A DNA stretch of 64,000 nucleotides. Source: Anaeramoeba flamelloides. Its lineage: Eukaryota; Metamonada; Anaeramoebidae. Both the position numbers and the translations under genes were made by a program. Below, piece by piece: positions 36,500-47,982 of the stretch. The notes under the pieces are model-generated. The model was not told the origin of the DNA. It was given only the letters and a program-made list of their open reading frames with translations, and did no database searches. Every line of letters starts with the position of its first letter. Positions within the stretch are counted from its first letter, which is position 1. Location: contig JANTQA010000048.1 in assembly GCA_027625915.1 (NCBI GenBank), forward strand, positions 5,536,001 to 5,600,000, given 5' to 3'.

Positions 36500-38600
36500 A
36501 CTAATAAAATCACTATCGTTTGATAGGTTTTTTACAAAGTATATTATTAAAATTATAAATAATTTGATGAATTTGTCTTACCCCTTTCATTCCTGAATAC
36601 AATAATTCTTCATTCTGATAAGTATTTAATTTTTTAAGATTAAATGAAATTGTTTTTTTTGGTAATATTTTGTGCAAAAGTACAATATTCGTCAACAGAA
36701 AACAAACAGTTCCCCCATCTTTTTTAGCTTCTTTTTCTTTTCTTTTTAATACTCCAAAATGACCATCACATTCATTAGCTGCATGACAAGCTATAAAAAA
36801 ATTCTGAATAATACGAATTCCGATATTATTTGATAAGTTATAAAAATAATTGAAAGTTTTATGATTTTTAAAATGTTGTCCATTATCTGACCAAAAATAA
36901 ATTTTTGAATAATTTTTAAAAATGCCTAAATTGAATAAATATTCAAATGATGATTTAACATAATTATAATCTTGGGAAATATGAGAAGAAATAAAATCAT
37001 AATATTCATATTGGAGTTTCTCTTCCTTATTTTTTGTTATTTTACAAATACATAAGTCTGAGATTTTATTATTTTCTTTTTTTAATACCACTTGGTGGAT
37101 AAAAGGCCCTGAAATCAAAAAACAAAAATTACTTCATTTAATTTTAAGTCATTTTTATTATCAATATAAGAACTTCGTTGAGTATTAATTTCTTGTAAAT
37201 GAATTTCATAATTTTCAATTTTTTTTTTGATGAAATTTGAATTCTTCAGTATTTTTATCATTATTATTTGAAATAAATTTCTTCGAGATTTTATTTTGTT
37301 CACATATATTACAATTTGTGGCATCATAGCATCTTAAATACGAATACTGTTTAACTTCCTTTGGTTTATATTTTAAATATGTGTTATTACATCGTTTTTT
37401 GAAAACCATTTTTAATCATTTTTTCTTGAATTTGTTGACATATCTTTTTTATCAGTTTGGGTTTGATGTCTTCTTGTTACAAAAATTTTTTTTTTTTTTT
37501 TTTTATTTGGTTGATTTCTTTATTCAATTCCATTCCTTTCTTTTTTATTTGAATCCTTCTCATGAATGATAGAATTCATATTATATACTAGAATTCGATT
37601 ATCTTGATTAAATTCATTCAATCCACAACAAGCATCAATGCAAGCTGAACCAGTTCCACCACCATATCCTTCGTCGTCATCTTCATCACCATCACCATCG
37701 TTCTTAGCATTATTGTCATCATCATCATCGTCGTCATCATCATTGTTGTCATCATCTTCTACTGCATCCTCATATTGACCATTCCATACTTGTTTATAAT
37801 CGCCTGACTTGCATGTACATAACTCCAACCAAGTTTGAATAATCAACATTATTTCTTCGTTGCTTAATTTATTGCGTGTGTTTTTTTAAAAAATAACTTG
37901 TTGAAAACAAAATATCACCTTCCTTTTCCATATTCAAATGCCTTTTAATTGTTTGCACTGTAACACCCAAAGCACTGGAATATTCTTTGAAATTGTTTTT
38001 GATATTAAAGCATTGTAGTTCCCGAATTATTTTATGTATGATTGCACTTCGATATTTATTATTTTTTTTTTAATCCTAGCAAAAACACACGTAATGCATT
38101 GACAATATTACCATGAATTTCTTTTTCCTTTTTTTATTTTTTGAATTTCTTTTTTTTTTTTTTTTCAACTTTCTTTTTTTTCTTTTTTAAAATTATTCTT
38201 AATTTCTTTTAGATTCTCGCCATACTTTTTCTTATGATAATAATTCCAATTGATTTTTTTTTCCAATGTTGTTTTTTTTTCTTTTTCAAATTTTCGATTT
38301 ATCTTTTTTTTTAAAAAAAAGAAATGTAAATAAAAAAACATTTAAAACAATTTAAAAGAAATTTTAAGTTTGCTATTTTGAAAGAGTTTGTTATAATTAT
38401 TTTATTTCAAATTAAATAAACCTTGATCTGAATTGGTCCCGTACCTTTTTTTCTATTCTCCAAATAACAGCGATTGCACATTTTCTTTGATTCTGAATAT
38501 GCATGATGTAATTTTAATACGATAGTTTCAGGTCGTTTTCTACCATATTTTTGTATCCATTTACCACAACAACAACAAGTTTTTTCCAAATAAATTTTCT
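36500..38600 (-). mobile_element. Decayed DNA transposon with a DDE-type transposase, antisense within the cyclin gene
   Basis: Minus-strand coding segments run from about 38589 to 36513 and read as one transposase of roughly 600 residues. They hold an N-terminal zinc-binding segment (TCCCCGKW ... MCNRCYLE), a Lys-rich linker, a helix-turn-helix (SSALGVTVQTIKRHLN, near 37940-37980), an Asp-rich tract (37680-37770), a small Cys motif (CYDATNCNIC), and a catalytic region with FWSDNGQHFKN and ACHAANECDGHFGVLKR. The last two look like the second and third acidic positions of an RNase H-fold transposase. The frame is broken about five times, mostly in A runs, so this copy is inactive or the homopolymers are miscounted. 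I could not find terminal inverted repeats or assign a superfamily. It lies between the two cyclin exons on the opposite strand. Confidence 0.7.
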
Positions 38601-38802
38601 TTTTTTTTTTTTTTGTTCATCTTGTTACTTATAAAAATTCCAAAATAATAAATTTACTAAATTAGATAAAAAGACCAAAAAAATAAAAAAGTAATAAAAA
38701 TAACTATATTAAATCAAAATATAAGGTTAGTTGAAACTTTATTTATATTATAAAGGTTCAATTTAATTATATTAATAAGTTATTAAACTTATTTGAAAAT
38801 AG

Positions 38803-40221
38803 CCAATGTGAATTTGATCCAAATGAAAAAATTAATAACAAAAAGAATCAGGAAAAGGATAATTATGATAACGAAAACAGCAATGTGGATGAAAATGATC
38901 ATAAGAATAATCATCTCCGCCTTCATAAAAATAAATATAATTTTGACAATAATTATAATCTTAATCATAATCTTAGTCTTAATAATACAAATAATAATAA
39001 TAATGAAAAAAAGCCTTTCAATGATTATTCTCATTTTGATAAAATTTCAAATCAAATGAATAACGTAAATAATAACATTTTTACAAAAAATAGGAAACAA
39101 CCTTTTTCAACTTTTAATCTTTTTCAGAAAACAAATTTCAATTTTAAAATTAATAATGATGATAATATTAAAAATTATAACAAAAATATGTTTTATAATA
39201 AATCTCATAATTCTAATTCTAATATCAATATAAATTATAATTTTAAAATTGATGTTTTCGAAAAAAGAAATCCAAAAAAACAAAATGAAAATTTTCCCAA
39301 TTGTAAACATGATTTAAAAAAGGGATTTGAAAAAAAAAATAATCAAATTTTGAATTTTATTCAATTTGAACAGCAACGGAAATCAGAAAAGGAAACACAA
39401 AGAATAAATAATTCTTTGTGTAAGTTAAAAAATGATGATCAACAATTAATATACCTTGATAATCAAAATTTACCTAAGTTTAGTTCAGGGAAAATTGTGA
39501 ATCAAACAAAATACTGTGATCCAAATCAACAATTTTCCAAATATGATAACAATCAGGAAAACAACAACAATGATGATGATGGTGATGATGATGATGATCA
39601 AAGTAATAATAAAATGGAAATTGAAAACAATATTGATTATTCAAATAAATATAAATTTAATTCCAAAGTTCAATCGAAGGTAAAAAATCAAAAATCAAAA
39701 CAAATAAACCAGACTAAGCATACTTTTGAAAAGGAAGAGGGGAGTAAAGGAGAAGAAGAAGAAGAAGAACAGAAAGAAGAAGAAAAAATTATTTATGAGT
39801 TATTTAATAAAAATAATCCAAAAAAAAATAGTTATCCATTAAATTTTAATTCGTTTTCACAAAAAAATAAACCAAAAAAAATATGTAAAATTAAAAAAAT
39901 AAATAAGTATGGTTCTTATAACCAAACAGTTTACAAAATTAAAGAATACCCAAAAAAAATATTCTTTCAATTTTCTCAACTATTAACAGTTTTAACAATG
40001 GACCCTACTTCTCTTCAATTTCTGCCTTCTCAGATAGCTGCTTCGATCTTTTATCTATATTTTGAAAAAGATTTTAATAATATTACTCAAAGAATTACCT
40101 TTTATTCCAAAAATCAACTTCAAAATTGTATTGATTGGATTAAAATGTATGAAAGTTTTTTATATGAAACCAACTCTGGCTGTTATACGTCATCATATGA
40201 TAATAATGATGATGATGATGG

Positions 40222-40252
<31 letters not shown>

Positions 40253-40366
40253 AAGATTTCAAAAAATGAACCATATAATTTACATTTCCATAATGATCAG
40301 TTCCAAAAATTTGTAACAAATTTGTTTCAAAATTTAACTGATTTTTCTCCAAAAAAATGTTTTTAA
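38803..40366 (+). CDS. Cyclin, 3' exon (Asn/Lys-rich linker and second cyclin box)
   Basis: Open from 38735 to the stop at 40366. The likely exon start is 38803, after an AG that matches the phase of the 5' cyclin exon. After about 390 residues of Asn-, Lys- and Glu-rich linker comes FFQFSQLLTVLTMDPTSLQF, then LPSQIAASIFYLYFEKDFNN, and QLQNCIDWIKMYESFL. This is the wording of the C-terminal cyclin box (compare FLKYLPSQVAAAAFHLA and LKPCLLDLHQTYL in cyclins A and B). An Asp run (40207-40247) and a short tail follow. Because the first box is in the 5' exon and the second here, a single gene interrupted by a 2.8-kb intron is the best reading. Two broken halves of a gene cannot be excluded without transcripts. 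Confidence 0.75.
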
Positions 40367-40426
40367 TTGAATTAGTTCAATGAATTAATTCTTTTTTTAC
40401 TTTTACTTTTTTTCTTTTTTTTTTCT

Positions 40427-40459
<33 letters not shown>

Positions 40460-41613
40460 TTCTTATTTAATTTTTGACTTTTTTTCTTTTACTTTTTTTT
40501 TTTTCATTTAATTCTTTACTATTTTTTTTACTAAAAATATTTTTTAAAAAAATATAGATTTTTTATCATTTAAAAAAAAATATAGAAATATATTTTTATA
40601 TACAAAATAGAAATAATTTTAAAATAATAAACATAGATAAATAAATATAGACAAATGATAAATTTAAATAATTCAAATATTTAAATCATAAATAAATAAA
40701 CTTACTCAAAAATAATATGTAACATTTTTTGGGAATTAACAATTTTTTATTTTTATTTACTATTTTTCGTGTTTTTTCTTTATTTTACTTGGAATTTATA
40801 AAACATAATTTTATATTTTTTTGGTTATTGAAGAGAGGTAATAAAACAAAATTACACCCTATTTTCAAAAAACACTAAATTTATTGACAGAAAGAATCAT
40901 AGTTATGAGATAGGTAAGATTATAGTTTATTGGATAGCTTTTCTCTAAAAAAAAACGAAAAGTGAAGAGTTATGTTTGTAAATAAAAATCAGAAAAAAAT
41001 AATGAAAATAAAAGAAAATATAGGTAAGTATAAAAAAGTACAAAATATTAATAAGAAGTAAAGAATGAAATTAAAAGTTTTTTTGCACTCGGGGCGTATA
41101 TAAACTGGTTTGGTAGTTTTTTTTTCTGGAATATAAATTTTCTAGTCAAGTCTATAATTTATTGTACTAAAGATGTATAAATAATTGACTAACTATAGAT
41201 CAAAAGAAATGAATTATTTATTTAAGTTTTCAAGATAAACCTTCAAGACATTGTACAATTATTAGGTACTGCTTTTTAATTATATAAATTGGTTTATTAA
41301 ATTTTTTTTTATATTTTTCTTTTTCTTTTTCTTATTTTTATAAGCTTCACAAATCTTATTTTAGCAAAATCACAATAAACAATCCAAACTAAATAGCATT
41401 CACTTTTCCCAACTACAAAGTGGAAAAATAAACTGGAAGTTAGATTTAATTATCTTCTGTATGTTTTAAATTGTATTAGTTGTATTTATTTCACTTCAGT
41501 TGTTTCAATTAGTTCTATTTATTTAAGATCCAATTAGAACAAGTCAATTCTTCTATGACTAACCATAAATAGAGTTGCCCATCCTTAATATCAATTTTTA
41601 TCCCTTTTTATTG

Positions 41614-41617
<4 letters not shown>

Positions 41618-41656
<39 letters not shown>
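41618..41656. repeat. TA microsatellite
   Basis: Uninterrupted TA tract of about 39 bases. Confidence 0.9.
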
Positions 41657-41660
<4 letters not shown>

Positions 41661-42174
41661 CTGCTTTTCAAACAAAAGGACATACCTCTCATTTCATTAA
41701 TACTTTTGAATTTGATTGTAAATAAAATAATTTATTATTGGTGATTTTATTTATTAATTATTCATTTTTTCATTTTTTGTATAATATTTATGGAACTTTA
41801 ACAGTTAGAAAATGAAAAAAAGGAGAGAAGAAGAAACCAATTTGGAAATAATCTATCAGTATAAAAAATGAAAAAGTTTAAGTTTGATTTCAAATCAACT
41901 AGATGTAGGAATTAAGAAAGATCATTATTGGATTCATGTCTAGAACAAAGAAAAAAGAAAATTAATAAAAAAACCAATTCCAACAAAATAGCCAGATGAA
42001 TTGTGGCTTTATCTTCAAAATGAGACTTTACAGAACTAAATTTTGAACTGTAAAGAGTTATCAATAACTTTTAAAGAAGTTTTACCCAATAATAGGTATT
42101 CAAAGGTTGTTATTGATTTTATATTTTTTTTATCCCCAACAATTTACAAAAAGCGATTTCACTTTTCAAATAAA

Positions 42175-42375
42175 AGTGCATATCAATTTTTAAATATTTA
42201 ATTTTAATTGTTATGTTTTGTTTTAGTGTGTCTTAAAAATTCAGTTGAGTTCTTTTTTTAAAAGGTTTTAAAGTGTTTCTTAGATTTTAGAATGATACCA
42301 CAATTAATTTGATTTAATTGCAAATAATTCTTGAAATTTTTTGTGCCTTTTTATTTGAAAAAGAGTTTATATTTA
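42175..42375 (+). repeat. Dispersed repeat R4, direct copy
   Basis: Matches the reverse complement of 8640-8850 along its length, including GTGTCTTAAA, TTTTAGAATGATACCACAAT and AATTCTTGAAATTTTTTGTG. Lies just left of an R2 copy; whether the two form one larger element is unknown. Confidence 0.65.
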
Positions 42376-42479
42376 CTATATTTAGGAAAGTTCTAAATTT
42401 GAGGTAAGTGGTGCTAGATGTAAATATCTAATAATTTTTTATTACAAAATTAAATTTTTCATTATTAATATGTTTGTAA

Positions 42480-43260
42480 TCTTATGGGTGGTGCTATGAG
42501 ATGTTCCCAAGTGTGCGTAGAGTGCCTAGATTTACCAGAATTCAAAAGAATTAGTATGAAATTAAATATTTTTCTCGATTCTTATGAATTCTGGAAAGAT
42601 TAACAGCTGTTTTTTTTTAATTTTAGATATAAACCTAAAATATCTTAAATTTCTTTTTATTTCAAAAATTAAAAAAAACCTAACGAAAAGTGTCGTAGAG
42701 TGCATAGCTTTTCTTGAGGTTTTCTGTTTTAATAGTTAAGTGTTCTAGGTTTTCTTTACTTTTTGAAATAAACAGAAAATCTATGAAAATTTTCTGTTTA
42801 TTTCAAAAATTAAAAAAAGCCTAACGAAAATCTATCTATTTTCCTAATAAACAGAAAACTCAAGAAAAGCTAACGGCGGTTTTCCAGAATTCAAAAGAAT
42901 AGAGCAAAATCTTTGATTTAACTCAATTCTTTTAAATTTTGGAAAACCTAACGACTCTTCCTACGTGTACAATTCTGTAGCTCATTATATGTGCATTTAT
43001 ATATTTCAATTTTAAGTTCAATAAAATCTTTTGAATTCTAATTGATTTTATTATTTATTCGTTGATTTTCTTTTATTCGTTTTTCTAAACAAGTCAGAGA
43101 TAAATTTTTTAATTTATTGTTTTGATTTTAAATTTTTTTTATTTCATGAAATTACCAAAAATAATGTTATTATTGAAGTAGTGTAAATTACACTCTAAAT
43201 GTCCTTTTACTTCAATTCCCTTAAAGGTAATTTAAGCGTATAATCATAGATTTCCAAGAT
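42480..43260 (+). repeat. Dispersed repeat R2 with hairpin modules
   Basis: Holds two inverted-repeat modules built on TTTCCAGAATTCAAAAGAAT and its complement ATTCTTTTAAATTTTGGAAA, bordered by CTAACGGCGG and CCTAACGAC. A unique tail follows (TTTTGAATTCTAATTGATTT, then TATTATTTATTCGTTG) that is also found after the hairpin at 58.5 kb. The palindrome AGTGTAAATTACACT sits at 43180-43194, to the right of the hairpin. In the other copy it sits to the left. Confidence 0.75.
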
Positions 43261-43926
43261 TATTCCAGGAAAAGATATACCCACTTTTCTTTAACTTGTT
43301 TGAAAAGTAAAAACAAAAAATTAAAAGAAAAAAGCAAAAAAATAAAAAAAAAATAAAAAGAAATAAATTTAAAAAGTATTTAAAAGAAACAATTTGTAAA
43401 AAAATCAAAAAAAAAAACTCAATTCAATCATTAATTAAGAACACCCAAAATCACAGCTACAATACTTTTGGTTAATTTTTTTTAATTCGATAATTGATCA
43501 TGAGCGTTCTTTTGGGAATCGTTGTTCAATTTTTCTAATTTCACTTTTTTTTGTTTGATCTGATTTTCTTTAAACATTTGATATTTTTATTATTTGCTTT
43601 TTAGTTTTTATTTTCAAATTACTCATACTTTCTTGTTTCAGTGTCACAGTATTAGCAAGTAATCACTTGATCTTTTTCCTTTGTAACTCTTCTTCCCAAT
43701 ATAAAGAAAATTTAGCCATGGAAAATAATAAAAAAAATACTCTTATATTTTATCATTTTTTTATTTTACTAATTTTAAAAAAAAATTGGTTTTACAAAGA
43801 AAATAAAGGAAAAATAAGGGGGGTGAAGATGAAGATGAAGATGAAGATGACGATGATGATGATGAAGAAGGAGTCAAGTTATAGCAATAATAACAAAAAC
43901 AAATTTCTTCTCAAAAATATTCAAAT

Positions 43927-45064
43927 CTAATTTTGGTTTTTTTTTTCGTTATTTGTGGTTTTAGTAATTTCCAAACAATTTCCGATTTCTGTATTTAGAC
44001 CTAACTGCATGTTGAATAATTTTTTAAAATCTGAAATTTGTTTTTTTGATTTATTGTTTTCTTCTTCAAGTTGAATTCTTTTTTCTTTTTCCTTTTCAAT
44101 TCCTTTTAATCTACGTTGTAGAGTATTTTGCAGTGTTTGTATATTTTTTTCGTTTTCTTTTCTTTCTCTTGAAATTGAATTTTGTAATATTTGTGCATCT
44201 CTTTCTTTGTCTTGTAATATTACACGTATAAGTTGGATGTATTTTCTCAATTTTTGATTTACTTTATCTTTAAGTTCTTTATTGCCAAAAGAAGAAATTT
44301 CAAGTTTAATTTCTTCAATTTTTGAAAGGACTAATAAAAGATTATCTATTTAAAGTATTATTCAATGGGTAAACAATAAGTAATAAGTAATACAATAAGT
44401 AACATGCAATATAATAATAGAAATATAAGATTAAAAAAGGCATAAAGATAAAAGAAAAAAAAAAATTGTTTTTTCAAAAAATTAGGTTAAAAAATAGATC
44501 TTAAACAAGTACCATTATCTTTTTGTTTTGTTTTTTTTTCTTCATTCTTTTTTTTAATTATTTTGGGTGCACAAGAATATGAACGAGAATTTGAAATTGA
44601 TGTTTTTTTTAGTGTTCTGCCACGATTGATCGTTGTGTTCTTTTGTGGCTCTGAAGATGTTTTCTTTAATTTGGTATTGTTATTTGTTTCCTTTCTTTTT
44701 GTTGGATAATATGGAGTGTAGTCAGATACCAAAGCACCGTCCATTAAAATATTATCCTGAGTGTATTGTAATGTATTTTCTTGTTTTTGTTCTTTTGGTC
44801 TATTAGAGATTTCAGTTAATATGATTTGAAATCCTTTTTTACCAGAAATTAAAATCAAACGTAAATTTACAGTTGCATAAAAAATTCCAAAACTTTTTTT
44901 AAATGACCAATATAAGCAATCTGTCCCCTCACTATTTCTATAATATTACCAAAATAATAATAATAATAATAATAATAATAATTATATTAATTGTAATCAA
45001 TTTTTTTTTTTAATTAAATGAATTGACTATTTTCGCGAGAAGATGCTGATTTTGAGCTTGTCAT
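43927..45064 (-). CDS. Unrecognised 287-residue coiled-coil protein, three exons
   Basis: Minus-strand exons 45064-45028, 44920-44513 and 44345-43927, with GT-AG introns of 107 and 167 nt whose phases agree (1 and 1). The coding sum is 864 bases ending in a stop. The start reads MTSSKSASSREN. A compact, hydrophobic, probably beta-rich segment follows (LYWSFKKSFGIFYATVNLRL, then ILISGKKGFQIILTEI). Next is a Ser/Thr/Lys-rich linker, and from residue ~150 a long Lys/Glu/Gln heptad-like region (KYIQLIRVILQDKERDAQIL and onward), ending LGLNTEIGN and a polar tail. The plan of a small folded head followed by a coiled coil recalls XRCC4/SAS-6-type or kinetochore proteins, but I see no diagnostic motif and do not assign it. 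The first exon is the least certain. Confidence 0.55.
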
Positions 45065-45208
45065 ATTCTCGTAAAAAATAAATCATTTAAACCGCCTTTT
45101 AACAAGAATTGTTTTATTTAAAGCAAAAAAAATTTTTTTGACAAAAGTCAAGAAATAAATTCAAACAATAAATACAATTTTATAATTTTAAAAATGAAAA
45201 TTTCATTT

Positions 45209-47982
45209 TTTTATCTGAAATCTGACTTAAGGATCGAAGTTCTAAATGAATTCTTAAGACACACCACAAATACAATCATTTTATTTTGGCTAAGGCTCTG
45301 ACGATCTTTTTTTCCACAAATTAAAATAATTTTTTTTGGAGTTTTTTGACAAAAAATAGATGTTTCTTTTGGTATTTATTTTTTGTTCTACTCGAAAACC
45401 TCACTTCAATAAATTCATTAGAAATACGCCGAAGAAGGGTAAGTTAGTAAATTTTTTAAAAAAACCCGAAAAAAAAATTTACCCTAAATTTTTTAACTTC
45501 TTATTTCAAGTAATTTATGATAGCTGGACTTGGTTTTTTTATTAGTTGACTTTTAGTAACTTTAATTTCAAATTTTATTTCCAAGATCAAATTTTTTAAA
45601 AAAGTGAAAGAAATTTTTTCTTTGTTTTAAACGATTACATATACTTAGGCATACCCTTGGTCAATCTTTTGAATTTAATTTGTTGATTAGATAACCAAAA
45701 AAAGGTTTTTTTTATTTTTTTTCCTTTTGTTTCTTTTCAACATTAACAAAAAATAATCAAGCTAAAGTTTAAAGTTAACTTAAATACAAAACCCTTTTGT
45801 CAATGAAAATTCACAGTTCCTCTCCTAATTTCTCATTAAGTACCTATTTTTGATTTTTATTATTTGTGAATCTCATTATGTTTTTATATTATTTTCATTT
45901 AAATAAGTTCTCTAAAAAACTCGTTTAATATTTATTATAAAACCATTAATTGAGATAAGAGCAAAAAAACTTTTTCTAAATTTTCCAATTTCCATTTCAG
46001 AAATCGAGAAACACATTTTAGATACACCAAATTTTTTGATTGTGGATCCTTCACAAAAAAAATCAAAAATTAAGAAACTGAAAACAATTTGAAGAAAAAT
46101 ACAAAACCTAAAGAACACTAAACAATTTCTCAAACATGATCGTTCTTTGAAAAAGAAAATACAAATATTTTTTTCAAATTACCAATAAAAAAATAATTTT
46201 GTATCGCAACACACAATTTGAGAGAAGTTTTCTTCGTGTTTACTGAACCACTTTTCTTCTTTGGCTACTTTCTAAAATTAGTCACCTTGGAAAAGTGAAG
46301 ATTATTATGAAAAAAAGCAAGATTACATTTTTTGTTCAACAAATAGGAAAATAGTTTTACTTTATTTTCATTTTGCTATTTGAATACTTATAGTCTCTTA
46401 ACAAATCTCAACCTATTTCTTTGATAACTCTATTTGTGAAAGAAAAACAGGAAAATGTTGTGAATTTTTTTTTGTTTAATAATTCAAATACAATTAATCT
46501 GTAAAAAACACTCAAGTTTCTGTTTGTTAAGAAATTAAAGATTTTCCAAGAAAAATTTCAGGAAATTAAACTTAAACAAAAATTCTTTCTTAGTTTTTAA
46601 TTTTTGTATATTTAACACTAATTCTGGAATTCTCCACGTTGTCTTAAAAAACTTTTGCAAATATCAGTTAAATTACAAAGTCAGGATCAAGTAAATTTTC
46701 TACTATTTGGATCAAAAAATCATTTTGTGTATTTTTTTAACAAAAAAATGAAAGAAAGAACTATTAGTTTTAGAAACGTAAACTCGAACATACTCATATA
46801 GAAAAATGGAAATGAAATTGAAGAATAACCACGTTTTTGTAACTAAAAAATTAAGATCATTTCAAACACTCTCAATAAACAACTCTAACTTAAGAAGACC
46901 GTATGTACTATGATTGTTGACCAATGGGTTACTTAAATTCTTGCATTGTCTTCCTAAATCATAAAAATCCTTACAAAGATATTCTTATTTTCATTCAGTT
47001 TTTTCTTAAATTAAAGTTTTACAAGAATACTTTCAAGACTACTATTTACTCTGTTTGGTATTTTGAACAGAACACAACCTTACCAAATACCCAAAATCTT
47101 TTTATTATTTGTTTTTTTTTGATAATTTTTCTTGTCTGTGGAGTTTTCTCTCAAAACCTATTTGAAAATAAAAGAGGTAATTTTTTTGTTTGTTTGTATC
47201 GTTTCTCTGCAAAATACAATTGTTTGATTCAATATAAATTGTATTGGAGTGTTGTGTGAGAAAGTTTTTGTGGAATTTTTATTCAAAGATCGAACGAAAT
47301 TAATTTACAAAAATTAATCAGGTTTTTGTATTCTTATAAAAAATTTGTTGTCCGAAATAAGAAGATAAAAATGAACTAACTTTTCGATGAATTTATCATT
47401 TTCACTTGATCGTTAAAACATAATTTATAAAAATGAAAAAAAAAATAATCCAATATTTTTGAATTTTACTTTTTTTTTGAAAAATTGTCAAAAAATGAGA
47501 AATTAAGTCTTAAAAATCCCAATTTATATCAAAAAATTAAAAAACATGATGAAATTAGACAACACTTAGTAAAATAATTGTATTTGATCAATTTTGATTA
47601 AAAATTTTTTTTCGGGTAAATTTTTTTTTCGGGTTTTTTTAGAAAATTTAATAAGCACTCCCGAAGAAGATATTTATCCAATTAATTTTTCATTTAAGTA
47701 AGTTATTAGTTACATTTATGCCAATAACTCAATAAAAATAAATAATTTCCTGATAAAATCGATACCACTTTTAATCACTACTCTGTGGTAAAGTGGCTTA
47801 TTTTCGATCGAATAAAAAATAAAAAAAGCAAAAGAAACGCTATTTTTTGCCAAAAAAAATTATTTTAATATGTGGAAAAAAAGATCGTCAGAGCCTTAAC
47901 CAAAATAAAATGATTGCATTTATGGTGCGTCTTAAAATTTTATTAAGAACTTCCATCCTGAAGTCAGATTTCAGATAAATTG
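45209..47982. mobile_element. 2.8-kb element with long terminal inverted repeats
   Basis: The left arm (about 45209-45490) matches the reverse complement of the right arm (about 47608-47982). Paired words include TTTATCTGAAATCTGACTT, ACAATCATTTTATTTTGGCT / CAATCATTTTATTTTGGTTA, GGCTCTGACGATCTTTTTTT and AAACCCGAAAAAAAAATTTA. Identity by eye is about 75-85% with small gaps, so it is not recent. The interior shows no transposase. The only coding hint is a possible two-exon small frame (45360-45438 and 46001-46092). Probably a non-autonomous foldback-type transposon. Confidence 0.65.
45360..46092 (+). CDS. Possible small two-exon gene (56 residues) inside the inverted-repeat element
   Basis: Exon 45360-45438 (ATG, RKPHFNKFIRNTPKK) ends at a consensus GTAAGT donor. 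After a strong TTTCCATTTCAG acceptor, exon 46001-46092 continues in phase with EIEKHILDTPNFLIVDPSQK, then KSKIKKLKTI and a stop. The residue mix and splice signals look real, but there is no known domain. The first exon sits in an inverted-repeat arm, and chance phase agreement is one in three. Confidence 0.22.

Larger units (their letters stand above)
40367..43926. other. Noncoding region with R2 and R4 repeats
   Basis: No supported gene. 40390-40520 is almost pure T/C tracts. 41618-41656 is a TA microsatellite. R4 lies at 42175-42375 and R2 at 42480-43260. A short acidic reading frame at 43820-43880 (Glu-Asp repeats) has no start or partner exon I can identify. Confidence 0.6.

Noticed and set aside
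40140-40352. Minus-strand frame with a poly-His run
   Set aside because: Antisense image of the Asp run in the cyclin 3' exon.
46924-47259. 111-codon plus-strand frame with hydrophobic stretch
   Set aside because: No motif, no matching exons, Phe/Leu-rich as expected for T-rich chance frames; lies inside the inverted-repeat element.
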